A DNA stretch of 64,000 nt from Bimastos eiseni (Eukaryota; Annelida; Clitellata; Crassiclitellata; Lumbricidae): NCBI GenBank assembly GCA_959347315.1, contig OY365810.1, forward strand, positions 27,604,585-27,668,584, read 5' to 3'. The notes below the pieces were generated by a model. The model was given only the letters and a program-made list of their open reading frames with translations. It made no database searches and was not told where the DNA came from. Shown in pieces: positions 1-14,000 of this stretch. Each line of letters starts with the position of its first letter. Within the stretch, counting starts at the first letter, position 1. A program made the translations under genes and the position numbers.

Positions 1-3000
1 TTGGAATGGTCTTTTAGAATGGTCTTTTAAAATGGTCTTTTGAAATGGTCTTTTGGAATGGTCTTTTGAAGTGGTCTTTTGGATTGGTCATTTGGAATGG
101 TCTTTTGGATTGGTCTTTTGGAATGGTCTTTTGGAATGGTCTTTTGGAATGGTCTTTTGTAATGGTCTTTTACAATTGTCTTTTGGAATGGTCTTTTGGA
201 TTGGTCTTTTGGAATGGTCTTTTGGAATGGTCTTTTGGAATGGTCTTTTGGAATGGTCTTTTGGAATGGTCTTTTGAAATGGTCTTTTGGAATGGTCTTT
301 TGTAATGGTCTTTTAGAATTGTCTTTTGGAATGGTCTTTTAGAATGGTCTTTTGGAATAGTCTTTTGGATTTTTCTTTTTGTAATGGTCTTTTGGAATGG
401 TCTTTTGGAATGGTCTTATGGATTGGTCTTTTGAAATAATCTTTTGAATTTTTTTTAATGGTCTTTTGGAATGGTTGTTTGAAATGGTCTTTTGAAATGG
501 TCTTTTGGATTGGTCTTTTGAAATGGTCTTTTGGAATGGTCTTTTGAATTGGTCTTTTGGAATAGTCTTTTGGATTGGTCTTTTGAGATGGTCTTTTGGA
601 ATGGTCTGTTGGAATGGTCTTTTCGAATGGTCTTTTGAAATTGTCTTTTGGATTGGTCTTTTGGAATAGTCTTTTGGATTGATCTTTTGGTATGGTCTTT
701 TGGAATGGTCTTTTCAAATGGTCATTGAAATGGTCTTTTGGAATAGTCTTTTGGAATGGTCTTTTGGAATGATCTTTTGGATTTTTTTAATGGTCTTTTG
801 GAATGGTCTTTCGAAATGGTCTTTTGAAATGGTCTTTTGAAATGGTCTTTAGGAATGGTCTTTTGGATTGGTTTTGAAACGGACTATTGGATTGGTCTTT
901 TGAAATGGTCTTTTGGAATTTGGATTGGTCTTTTGAAATGGTCTTTTGGAATGGTCTTTTGAAATTGTCTTTTGAAATCGTCTTTTGGAATGGTCTTTTG
1001 GAATTGTCTTTTGGATTGGCCTTTTGAAATGGTTTTTTGGATTGGTCTTTTGGAGTGGTCTTTTGAAATGGTCTTTTGGAATGGTATTTTGAAATGGTAT
1101 TTTGGAATGGTCTTTTAGAATGGTCGTTTGAAATGGTCTTTTGAAATGGTCTTTTGAAATGGTCTTTTGGAATGGTATTTTGGAATGATCTTTTGAAGTG
1201 GTCTTTTGGATTGGTCTTTTGGAATGGTCTTTTGGATTTGTCTTTTGAAATGGTCTTTTAGAATGGTCTTTTAAAATGGTCTTTTGAAATGATCTTTTGG
1301 ATTTGTCTTTTGAAATGGTCTTTTAGAATGGTCTTTTGAAATGGTCTTTTGAATTGGTCTTTTGAAATGGTCTTTTTTAATGGTCTTTTTTAATGGGCTT
1401 TTGAAATGATCTTTTGGAATGGTCTTTTGGAATGGTCTTTTCGAATGGTCTTTTAAAATGGTATTTTGAAATGGTCTTTTGGAATGGTCTTTTGAAATGG
1501 TCTTTTGGAATGGTCTTTTGTAATGGTCTTTTAGAATTGTCTTTTGGAATGATCTTTTGGATTGGTCTTTTGGAATGGTCTTTTGGAATGGTCTTTTGGA
1601 ATGGTCTTTTGAAATGGTCTTTTGGAATGGTCTTTTGTAATGGTCTTTTAGAATTGTCTTTTGGATTGGTCTTTTGGAATAGTCTTTTGGATTGATCTTT
1701 TGGTATGGTCTTTTGGAATGGTCTTTTCAAATGGTCATTGAAATGGTCTTTTGGAATAGTCTTTTGGAATGGTCTTTTGGAATGATCTTTTGGATTTTTT
1801 TAATGGTCTTTTAGAATGGTCTTTCGAAATGGTCTTTTGAAATGGTCTTTTGAAATGGTCTTTAGGAATGGTCTTTTGGATTGGTTTTGAAATGGACTAT
1901 TGGATTGGTCTTTTGAAATGGTCTTTTGGAATTTGGATTGGTCTTTTGAAATGGTCTTTTGGAATGGTCTTTTGAAATTGTCTTTTGAAATCGTCTTTTG
2001 GAATTGTCTTTTGGATTGGCCTTTTGAAATGGTTTTTTGGATTGGTCTTTTGGAGTGGTCTTTTGAAATGGTCTTTTGGAATGGTCTTTTGGAATGGTCT
2101 TTTGGAATGGTCTTTTGGAATGGTATTTTGAAATGGTATTTTGGAATGGTCTTTTAGAATGGTCATTTGAAATGGTCTTTTGAAATGGTCTTTTGAAATG
2201 GTCTTTTGGAATGGTATTTTGGAATGATCTTTTGAAGTGGTCTTTTGGATTGGTCTTTTGGAATGGTCTTTTGGATTTGTCTTTTGAAATGGTCTTTTAG
2301 AATGGTCTTTTAAAATGGTCTTTTGAAATGATCTTTTGGATTTGTCTTTTGAAATGGTCTTTTAGAATGGTCTTTTGAAATGGTCTTTTGAATTGGTCTT
2401 TTGAAATGGTCTTTTTTAATGGTCTTTTTTAATGTGCTTTTGAAATGATCTTTTGGAATGGTCTTTTGGAATGGTCTTTTAGAATGGTCTTTTAAAATGG
2501 TCTTTTGAAATGGTCTTTTGGAATGGTCTTTTGAAATGGTCTTTTGGAATGGTCTTTTGTAATGGTCTTTTAGAATTGTCTTTTGGAATGATCTTTTGTA
2601 TTGGTCTTTTGGAATGGTCTTTTGGAATGGTCTTTTGAAATGGTCTTTTGAATTGGTCTTTTGAAATGGTCTTTTTTAATGGTCTTTTTTAATGGGCTTT
2701 TGAAATGATCTTTTGGAATGGTCTTTTGGAATGGTCTTTTAGAATGGTCTTTTAAAATGGTCTTTTGAAATGGTCTTTTGGAATGGTCTTTTGAAGTGGT
2801 CTTTTGGATTGGTCTTTTGAAATGGTCTTTTTTAATGGTCTTTTGAAATGGTCTTTTGAAATGATCTTTTGGAATGGTCTTTTGGAATGGTCTTTTAGAA
2901 TGGTCTTTTAAAATGGTCTTTTGAAATGGTCTTTTGGAATGGTCTTTTGAAGTGGTCTTTTGGATTGGTCATTTGGAATGGTCTTTTGGATTGGTCTTTT

Positions 3001-4727
3001 GGAATGGTCTTTTGGAATGGTCTTTTGTAATGGTCTTTTACAATTGTCTTTTGGAATGGTCTTTTGGATTGGTCTTTTGGAATGGTCTTTTGGAATGGTC
3101 TTTTGGAATGGTCTTTTGAAATGGTCTTTTGGAATGGTCTTTTGTAATGGTCTTTTAGAATTGTCTTTTGGAATGGTCTTTTAGAATGGTCTTTTGGAAT
3201 AGTCTTTTGGATTTTTCTTTTTGAAATGGTCTTTTGGAATGGTCTTTTGGAATGGTCTTATGGATTGGTCTTTTGAAATAATCTTTTGAATTTTTTTTAA
3301 TGGTCTTTTGGAATGGTTGTTTGAAATGGTCTTTTGGAATGGTCTTTTGAATTGGTCTTTTGGAATAGTCTTTTGGATTGGTCTTTTGAGATGGTCTTTT
3401 GGAATGGTCTGTTGGAATGGTCTTTTCGAATGGTCTTTTGAAATGGTCTTTTGGATTGGTCTTTTGGAATAGTCTTTTGGATTAATCTTTTGGTATGGTC
3501 TTTTGGAATGGTCTTTTCAAATGGTCATTGAAATGGTCTTTTGGAATAGTCTTTTGGAATGGTCTTTTGGAATGATCTTTTGGATTTTTTTAATGGTCTT
3601 TTGGAATGGTCTTTCGAAATGGTCTTTTGAAATGGTCTTTTGAAATGGTCTTTAGGAATGGTCTTTTGGATTGGTTTTGAAACGGACTATTGGATTGGTC
3701 TTTTGAAATGGTCTTTTGGAATTTGGATTGGTCTTTTGAAATGGTCTTTTGGAATGGTCTTTTGAAATTGTCTTTTGAAATCGTCTTTTGGAATGGTCTT
3801 TTGGAATTGTCTTTTGGATTGGCCTTTTGAAATGGTTTTTTGGATTGGTCTTTTGGAGTGGTCTTTTGAAATGGTCTTTTGGAATGGTATTTTGAAATGG
3901 TATTTTGGAATGGTCTTTTAGAATGGTCGTTTGAAATGGTCTTTTGAAATGGTCTTTTGAAATGGTCTTTTGGAATGGTATTTTGGAATGATCTTTTGAA
4001 GTGGTCTTTTGGATTGGTCTTTTGGAATGGTCTTTTGGATTTGTCTTTTGAAATGGTCTTTTAGAATGGTCTTTTAAAATGGTCTTTTGAAATGATCTTT
4101 TGGATTTGTCTTTTGAAATGGTCTTTTAGAATGGTCTTTTGAAATGGTCTTTTGAATTGGTCTTTTGAAATGGTCTTTTTTAATGGTCTTTTTTAATGGG
4201 CTTTTGAAATGATCTTTTGGAATGGTCTTTTGGAATGGTCTTTTCGAATGGTCTTTTAAAATGGTATTTTGAAATGGTCTTTTGGAATGGTCTTTTGAAA
4301 TGGTCTTTTGGAATGGTCTTTTGTAATGGTCTTTTAGAATTGTCTTTTGGAATGATCTTTTGGATTGGTCTTTTGGAATGGTCTTTTGGAATGGTCTTTT
4401 GGAATGGTCTTTTGAAATGGTCTTTTGGAATGGTCTTTTGTAATGGTCTTTTAGAATTGTCTTTTGGAATGGTCTTTTAGAATGGTCTTTTGGAATAGTC
4501 TTTTGGATTTTTCTTTTTGAAATGGTCTTTTGGAATGGTCTTTTGGAATGGTCTTATGGATTGGTCTTTTGAAATAATCTTTTGAATTTTTTTTAATGGT
4601 CTTTTGGAATGGTTGTTTGAAATGGTCTTTTGAAATGGTCTTTTGGATTGGTCTTTTGTAATGATCTTTGGGATTTTATTTTAATGGTCTTTTGGTATGG
4701 TCTTTTGCAATGGTCTTTCCATTTAGA
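1..4727. repeat. 13-bp minisatellite array with higher-order repeats
   Basis: The stretch is built from a 13-bp unit, GGAATGGTCTTTT, with variants such as GAAATGGTCTTTT, GGATTGGTCTTTT and AGAATGGTCTTTT. Thirteen is not a multiple of three, so three units make 13 codons and most frames stay open on both strands. The resulting long reading frames are artefacts. Variant landmarks recur at fixed offsets. The TATGGTC variant next to TCAAATGGTCATTG is at 691, 1704 and 3494 (offsets 1013 and 2803). The double TATTTT unit is at 1085, 2124 and 3888. This shows nested higher-order duplication of about 1.0 and 2.8 kb blocks with small whole-unit indels. The array runs off the left edge and decays at about 4,680-4,727. 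It ends about 200 bp before a filamin exon whose first codon is split by an intron, so it probably lies within a filamin intron. Confidence 0.95.
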
Positions 4728-4925
4728 TTTCAGAGATTGAGATTAGAATTAATTTTTTATTGGATCAGATTTAATCTGGTTATTGAACTCAGAATAGCAT
4801 AGTTTGAATTAAATTAAATTGAATAGTTTTGATCACACAGGCTAAATTTATGGAAAAAAACAAGTTGGGATTGCTCAGAATTGAACTGGAGCAGATTTGC
4901 TTATTTTGTTTAATTTTTTTGTCAG

Positions 4926-5099
4926 TTGAGACTTCCGAGCCATCGAGTGGTGAGCTGACTGTTGAGATCACGTACAATGGCCGGTTCGTTCCAGCGCAGA
5001 TCGAGGGCGAGGGCCCCAGTCGCTACCACATCAGTTTCAATCCGATCGGAAGTGGAACATACATTATTCGTGTTTACTTTTCGGGAGTTGAAGTGCAAG
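4926..5099 (+). CDS. FLN: filamin exon 1 of window (end of repeat a)
   Basis: This 174-nt phase 1-1 exon follows a T-rich tract ending in GTCAG and ends at AAG|GTAAGT. It encodes the second half of a filamin repeat, including SGELTVEITYNG, RYHISFNPIGSGTY and VYFSGVEVQ. Its length matches the 168-174 nt exons of repeats c, e and g, so repeat a is the second domain of an earlier cassette. The following 543-bp intron holds nothing I recognise. Confidence 0.88.
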
Positions 5100-8000
5100 G
5101 TAAGTGGTGTAGCTTAGCCCTGACTGAGAAACCGTTTTAACTTTTTAAGTTCAGATGAATCTCTGATAAATTGAGATTGTATTGCAAAATGAAGGAAATG
5201 ATTTTAATCATTGAAATAAAATAATTAAAAGGCGTCCAGAGGTTGGACGACAAGGATCTTGCTAAATAACAGATTTCAAGAGGACACTTCCAAGCTCTTC
5301 AGGTTTTGTCAAATTTATTAGTGCAATGTTATTGGAATATATTTTAAGATGCAGGCTTATGAGGGTGGCCAGCCAAGCAGAAAGATTGCGACCAGTAAAG
5401 CTACAAACCTGCTGAAAAGCAGAGAACCTTAACCCTTTAACAAAGAGCGTGTATCAAAGGTGACTGGGTTAAAAGAGTTAAAGGTTAATAAAGGGTTGAA
5501 AGGTATAGGATGTGTATATGCTGTGTGCAGCATGGTAGAAACCTGTGTGGTGTTGAGGCTGAAAGACTCTCTTTGTATCTTTGTTTTTTGTTTGTTAGAA
5601 TCTGAAAATCTTTATTGATGTTTCTTCTTTTGTGAAATTCAGGCTCTCCTTATACAATGGAGGTAATTGATGCAAGTGACGTCATGGCAACCGGAGATGG
5701 CCTGTCATTTGCGGAGATTGGCCGAAGGTCAAGTTTCTTCCTCAATTTAGGAATTAACGGTTCAGCAGCCGACATCAAGGTCATAATCACATGTGCGTAA
5801 CACCATTATGCTTCTTGCATGGTTTCTCGGTTTATGACAAGAATATTATTAGGTCAGCCGTAATCATGTCTTAACCCATATGCTGGTTGAAATGCTATTA
5901 TACGGAGGATGCATTTATATATTGCATAATATTATATTAGTTTCACACCAACTCACTGCTGTATGATTAAAAACATAGTATGAACGAATGATGGCAAGTT
6001 ATTATAAATCTAACTTTTGGCAGCTATGCAATCGCCCATTTCGTTATACATCTAATTAGACCAATGCAGCTGCCTATTGATAGAACGACTAATTAACTAA
6101 TTAACCTTACAGAGGATACCTGAGTCTAACTCAGTTCATCAGCTCTGCACACCAGTATGTTATCGATTACTCTATGCTTCCCCTCCCTATATAGCAGGTA
6201 AAACAGAGTTTGAAAAGAGGAGATACAGCATAACGGTAGCTTATTACTAAAATAGAAATTTGTATATCCAGCAATATCCGACTCTTTAAAATCAAATACA
6301 AAGAACACCTTCTAACTGCCTGTCTAAATAATTAGTACGTGCACAGACAGCATCAGTTAAATAGTTAATATAGTGAATTATGTTTTGAATCTTCTGAACT
6401 TGCTGCTTTATTTATGTAAGAAAGGGTAAGCCCTGTTAGCGGGACCCATCGGATCGGACTTAGGTTTTTTTCTTTTCCGATTATCCCTCCTCTCCATATA
6501 CTACTGTTTTGTTATGCATTGTCGTAATTGTTGATTGAGGTGATAATAAAAACATATGGTTATGGTTATTTAGGGTGTAACTAAGTACATAAGAGTTGGA
6601 GATGTGTATTTAGATTTCCTTGCCTTTGTCATGTAAATTATTCTAAATGAATCATCCCAAACCAGAAATGTTTTGGATGAAGGATTGAAACCCATTAATT
6701 GCATCAAACCATAGTTAACGTTTATAATGTGAACTATTATAACGTGCTTCAATGTAGCACGAATTTTAATATGACACGGTTGGACACATTTTGATCCAGA
6801 TATCAATTCAACCATTGCATCATGGTTACATATCCTCATTATGAAGTAAATATGTTCAGCAATGTTCTCAGACTGCCTGAAACGAGCTTTGGATCAGTTA
6901 GAGTGGGTCAGATGTGTTTTGATTGTGTGAAATGTTCTTTTAAAATGTGCTTCTGTGTGCCAAACCTTGGTGTTACTTAACTTGGTATAGAAGCTCACTT
7001 CCATGCGACACGTCAATCTATGTTGTTGCTATTGCTATTGACAACTTCATCAGCTTAGGGTGGTATCTCTCTGTGACCCCCTACTACTGCTTCCACTTTG
7101 TCCTCCCTTTGGTGGTCTCTATGTCTACTGTTTTGCCCTCTGTGATGGACTCCCAGCAGTCTGCACTGGGTGCTCAGGTCTGGTTTTGTGCACAGTAGTG
7201 GTGAAGCTCATTAGTCATATCACAAAATTTGGCTGCGTCTCAGAGTACAGGCAGACTGTTCCACTCTGGCTTCCATTTCCGCAGCCGATTGCCTCTAGGT
7301 TTCTACATTGGTATGGCACTGTTTGAAGGAGCTTGCTCCCTTATTCCTGTGGGAACTGTGCTGTCCCACCTCAGGTGTCCAGCATTGATCTGCTCTCCCT
7401 CCCTCAGGAGAATTTGCAGTGGTATCAATGGAAATCTGCAATTCTCAATGTAGTCAATTTAATCAGTTGTTTTTTAAACATATACCAGTGTGTAAGTGTT
7501 ACTTTATGATCAGGTTAGTTATGTTTATTATGTCTGAGGATTATATCTTTATAAAGCACCTCTAAATTATTGAGTGGCATTTTATAAATGTTAGATGACG
7601 ATTATGATTAAGCAGCAACACTCTTTTTCAGTTGCTGACCCTAAGACCTGGACTGGATTCCCTGTTGCCCTCTTTCTAGTATGTGACGGTCGAACCACTA
7701 TGCTCTTTTCTATCTTATGTAGCCGTGGTTGGAATGGTAGCGTTGCTGAGTTACCTTGAAGAACACTGTATAAAAACTTCTTAATAATTAAAATTATTGC
7801 CCTTGTACGTAATTAACAATAAAAGATGGCTTTGTAGCGGGTTTCTAATACGAGACCGGATAGATTATGGATTTTGAGCTTGGATGCATTCGGAAGAAAG
7901 AGCGTGGTCAAATCAATGGTTTAGCAGAGAAAAGTTACATGTCTTGGGCGCTTGAAAAACCAACCCTAGTGTACTTTTAAGATCTTTCAGCCTCTGTTAA

Positions 8001-11000
8001 CAGTTGGCAGTGTAGTAAATCTTGTAGTTACATCTGCTGGAAACGTGTTGATAGAAAATAGAATCGAGGATAGATGTTTCATTTCTATCATGAGAATTGC
8101 TCTTAGTGTGAAGTAACGCTTGGCTGAGCTAAATTTATATTTCTGATGTTAGATGCGTATTTGTTGCTAACATGTAATTTGTGCATGGTAGCTGTATTAT
8201 CATTTTGTTTTTTGCTCTGACTAATGTGATTTCTGTATTAATATTTTGAAACATTTCTACTATTGTTGTCTGAGCTCTATTTATCAGATGAGATAGTAAC
8301 AAGCACTCCATATTATTCTCAAAGCTTACTAGTATATATTCTATCATAAAATTGGTGTTATACTTCGCATTCCTAGGTATTTTGGCATGTGCATAAAACT
8401 AACACATAGTGCATATGTGTATATATATGCCTCTTTTTGGAATCTCTTAAAGTCGAATCAGAGGGTTATTCAAAGGGTAGTCCAGGGGAGGTCAGGGTTC
8501 GGTTTCCAGAGGGACAAAGTGTAGCTGTTAAGGCATGTCTCATTTAGGGGATGAGTTGGGAGGTCATAGATCGGATGAGTCAGGGTATGAGTTCTTGCAC
8601 AGATGACACTTCAGTTTTCAGTGGAAAGCCCAAGGGGTGATGAATTGATAGATAGTGGAGCCTGAAGCGGATGATGTTGAGAGATTGGCAATTATGAGGA
8701 ATCGAAGATTTGCAGAATTCAGATGGGAGATTGTCCCAGAGGCATGAGATAAGTTGTGACTAGGTCTTGAGAAAGACTGAGACTGGAGGAGGATTGGATA
8801 GAACGGGTTGGCTAGATGGAGTAGATTTCACAAAGATATGTGAACTCAGATTATTGTAGGGAGTTGTAGGTTAGTGAAGTGAATTCACTCTGGGATTTGT
8901 ATGTCTGACATAATTCATTACTTTTTGGGGTACCTGAAAGTTGGTATAGAAGTGTTCAGATGCACATTTGCATGTCAGATGGTGTCTACTGTTGTTAGAC
9001 ATTTGTTTCTACAATGTAAAGTCGTCAACCTCTGGACTGAGAAAGTTATGCTACCTTGTTAAACGCCTCTGCATGTCGTAATTATTTGAATTTTAATAAT
9101 TGAATTTTTTGGTGACTAGAACTTATGAATGCTTGTGTATTGTTGAGAGGTGATTGACACTAAGGTATGCATGCTGTGACAGTGTTGTTTTGGCTAAGGA
9201 GATTCTTGGACTGCTTGAGCTCTGTCCACCAATGTTGGAAGGGTTGCTGAGTTATCTGAGTTGTTCGACCTACACCTTTAGTTAGATCTTTCTCACCATA
9301 TTATTCTGGTTTGGGAATTGTGAAGGTTTTGTTGTTTTGATTATGTTGACAGATTCTTTTAAAGTTTTGCATATGTTTTGATAAAACTCTAAATGTTTAT
9401 CACATTCTCCTATGTTTTTCCAGCCAATGTAGCATGTTTCACATATAATGCAAGACTTGATCATAGTTTGAAGTACCACCAATAGATGCAATCTGATGCA
9501 TGCAACACATCTGCAAGCTGCACAATGCACAAGAGAGAAGGCTAATATAGATGGCACTGCAGGGGTCAATCCAACAGCTAGCAAATGTCTGAACAGGGAC
9601 AAGTGAGGCATTGGGTGAAAGTGAACAGGAAATGACCCGCAGTTGCTGCAACCGATAAAACAAGCTTAACATATACCATTACTGATATAATATTTTTGTT
9701 CCTTATGACAACATAGCATCATATAGGCTAGCGTAGAGAGCGTCTGTGATCGGTCGCTTAAAGAAGTGCTACATAAATTCACAGAATGATTGAATTAATG
9801 AGATTTAGCTGTTCAGAATGGTTCAGTTCCTGGTCATGAAAGCCCTAGATTGCATGCAGATGTGGAGAATACAAGTGATGGGTACATTCAGAGCCATTAC
9901 ATAGATTATCCTGTAAGTTGTGCTTTTGATGAGTAACATATCTAAAATAATTATTATACTGTCCATTTTGTGTCTTGCTGTTAGTTAATAATGTTCTGAC
10001 TGTAAGGAAAAGGCCATGTCAGAGAAATGCAAGCACCTACACATACACACACCCATTCACATACATACACCCATCAGTTGAGATCTAATTGCTGTGTCTG
10101 TCTGTTGTTTTATAGCACCACGGGGTGTTGAAGTGCCGGCTGCCATATTGGACAACAGAAACGGCAATGTTACGGTTGAGTTCATTCCTACAGAAGTTGG
10201 TAAGGAGGCTATTTTAATGGATATCAGTTTAATGCTGTAGGAGAATTCACAGTGCTATCAAGGGAAATCTGCAATTCTCAATGTAGTCAATTTAATCAGT
10301 TACATATTGCACATATTTCAGTATGTATGTGTTACTTTATGATCAGGTTAGTTGCGTTGTATAGATGTCAGAGGATTATGTTCATAAAGTGCCTCTTAAT
10401 TGTTAAGTGACACTTTAAAAATGTTGGACTGCAATTATGATTTGTTATTGTTTATCTGCCTTACCCAAATGTTTGCGATTTGATGTGTCTATTTGGAATG
10501 ATTTACCTATGGATATTCGTAATCTCCCTAGTATTGTTTTGTTTAAAAGTCAATTCATGCTTACAGATAGTTTGCTACTGTCTTTTATCATTTGTTCCTG
10601 GCACATTTTAAGATTGTTTTTTTAGATTTGATTAGGCAGATATGTCTCTTAAATCAAGTCTTAACTTTGTTCAGCCAATTGTCAATTTCATTCACTCATA
10701 GTACATCATGGATTACCCTAAATAAGCAGGACGATGGTCTGTTAGAGTCCTCTATTGTATCCATTCAGTTTTGCTTTTTATGTTGCTGTTTGATTATTCG
10801 GGTCATGGCTCTTGGATCAGTAAACTGAATTGAATTGCATTTGTTTACAACCAAATGTCGCTCGTGATTGAATTTACTGATTTTTAAATTTTATGAAATA
10901 GGTGAACATCAGGTTGATGTTTACTACTTTGGAAAGCCTGTTGCGAGAAGTCCATTTCACTGTCAGGTCTTTGACAGGACAAAGATAAACGTCACGAATC

Positions 11001-14000
11001 TACCTAACACGGGTGCAGTTGGCAAACAGGTCGATTTTGACAGTAAGTGAATTTCTTATTCAAGGCAAAAGTTTCAGGTCATATCTTGTATATTCTTCTC
11101 TTGATTTATACATTTCATTGAGATGTCGTTAAAATACTTCATATGCAATGTAAAATGTCTTGATAGACTATATTATACATAGATACATGTATATACATAG
11201 TGTGTCATTAATCAACATGTGCCTTGATAGACTATGTACATATATACATGCATATATATGGTGAGTCATCAATAAGCATGTCCCTACATATTTTACTTTA
11301 ACTTTGTCACATATCAGATTATGTCAAAGAAATGTTAAGTAAAGATAGAGGAGTAATTACTACCGGGCTACATTAATGAAGTTACAGTTTATGTTCAAAT
11401 TGACCTCATGCATGCACAAAGAAGTGTACCCAGCCGTTGACTGACTCGTCAATGATGCACTCATCCATTGCTTCCCATGCCAACACAGATTCGATGATGC
11501 AACTTGTTGACGTCACGTATCTGTCTTTAGACCTCTTCTTGCACGACACTCCATATCATATAGTCTGCTTGATTTCAGTCAGGGATGTTAGCTGGCCAAA
11601 AAGTAGATGGGATGAGTTCAGGTGTTTAGATATGGAGCGTCGAGCGCTTCTGTTGATTACAACAGAGGGACTCCTAGATCCGCAGGCTTGCTTGTCTGCC
11701 TGGTATTGACGAGCTTTCTCGGTTGCAGGTCCCTCCATCTGGAATTTCCTCCCATCAGAGCTGCACTTGTTACCTCTGACCAATCAAACCGAGTTTATAA
11801 ATGACTCAAGTCTTTTTTCCTTGGTCGTGGCTGGAATTACTTCTGAGTAGGTTCATCGAAGGCGTGATATACAAGTGCCCAGAATGATTGATTGATTGAT
11901 ATTTTCCATTGACCTTAACACACGGTTTGAATAAATGGATGTTTGTACAATCGAGTGCAGACTCCAAAGATTGCTTTTTTCACAATGTAATCAGTGTGTC
12001 ACAAGTAAAAGCCTGAACTGAAATGAATCGATTGCTTATTTCAAATCACATACCTTAAACATGATTCATTTGGCAAGTTTGCCAAAGAGTAACTTCACCT
12101 CTTGGGTGTTGCTTACAACAAGACACAACTGTCTTATTATTCTCTTCTGAAAGTCAGTTTTTAATTAGAAATCAGTCAGTCAGAGTTTACTATGCATTTA
12201 AAAATACACTTCATAGGGACCATCTTTGTCATCATAATTATCTCTTCACGAAGTCCAGTGTTTGGTGGCAACAGATATTATTTTCACTTAAATGACGAGC
12301 TGCATTGGCCTCCCAGTTGCTTTTAGTAGGCTCTCGTCATTAGAGTGTTTAGGCTTATGAGTCTTATGTTCACCCATATGCTTTTTGCTTTTTTCATGTT
12401 TTATGGATGTCCTCTTCTGTTGTCACTGTTTATTCTATTCTAAAGTAGTATGACAAAACTGTCCTTCAGCAGGTGAATGTGATGTATTTTTACACCACAT
12501 AGTATATATCTTTGTGCTTTCTGTCAACACTAATGTTTGTTCATAGCAGACATTTTGCTTAGAGTGCAGCATTACTGAAAATTATTATATTTCTTCAATC
12601 AGTAACAAAAAGACAGGAAATTATGTCTATGATGCTTACGTAGAGACGTTGTTACGCTTTTTAATGCAGCTCATGAATATTCATATGAGTGATAGAATCT
12701 TTTTGTGTTGTTTGCAGTCGACGCGTCTCTGGCGGGTTCTGGCAACATTGAGATTATGGTTAACGATGGGTCTGTTCACTGTCACGTCGATAAGAAGGGA
12801 GTTCGACAATTTCGCGCATATTTTGTTCCAGTGGATGCAATTCCTCATTATATCCAGATCAGATTTAATGGGTTTGAAGTCCCAGGTGAGTTCTCACTAT
12901 CGGAAGAATCTCGTATGTTATTTAAAAATCCCATCTTCTGCTTTTCAGTTGCATCTTCACACTTTAATAATGAGCTACATTCGTTTCCCAATCTCTTTTC
13001 TTCCACGCTCATCGTTAAAGTGTTAGGCAATAATTTTGTCAAAATGTTGTTGACCTACATGTAAGTTGAATCTCTACATGGTTACTATGATGCATTTCTG
13101 CTCATTGTTTAATGTAAGTTTATTTAAAGTAGTAATTTTTGTCTGATTTTAAAATGAGGCAAAGGTCAGATTCTGGATCAAATATCGATTGGAGCATCGT
13201 GTAACATGTTTTAGTAATCTTACTTTATAGTAGTTATTTATAAAACTGATTTGTCTTGAACTGCTTCTATCAGAATTCAAGCTACTTATTTGAATTCTTA
13301 TGTGGTCAAAGAGGTAGGTGGCTACTGTCTATAGTAAAATTGTATTATTGCATTTAAGAAACATGGTTAAGTCTGGGATATTTCTCTAATTTGTGGATGT
13401 GTTTTAGTCAGCATAGTGAGCAAATAAAATTAAAATAGGACTTTAGCATCTTGGTCTTGGACAATGGAGAGATACACTTTTTGGGACACAAAGCAATCCG
13501 ATCAACCTTGAAAATAATTGTTATTTAAGCAAATCTTTTGCAGAGTAGAAACCAGGTCGAGTGTAAGTCCTTACTTTGTGAGGTCAAGAGAGTCATTATC
13601 TTAATGGGTGCCCGTTTTAAAGCAGCTTTGTTTCCAATTGCAGGAAGTCCATGGAAGATTGAAGTGCGAAACCCAGCCAACGTGACAGTAGACACGCGAG
13701 CTATTCAGTTGGTGCCTGTTGGTGTTCTGTCGGAATTTGAAGTGCATACTGGAACAGTCCATGGTGACATTCAAGTCAACACTACTGGTGAATTTGATAG
13801 AATTTGTTTGAGAGTCTCTGAGTTTAAGCCATCTGTTGAACTATGAAACCAGATGATGAATATTCATAACCAGGTCACTGACATGACTAAGGTAGTGGCA
13901 GTTTAACGACATTGTGCTATAACAAAGATCATTAGCGTCGCCCTCCTCCTGTTTCCAGGCTTGTGACTGACACTGCCTGAGTTCTTGCAGCGGTGGAGTT

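Noticed and set aside
45..4480. Many open frames on both strands with 13-residue repeats
   Set aside because: They follow from a 13-bp repeat without stop codons in most frames. No start context, domain or splice evidence supports coding.
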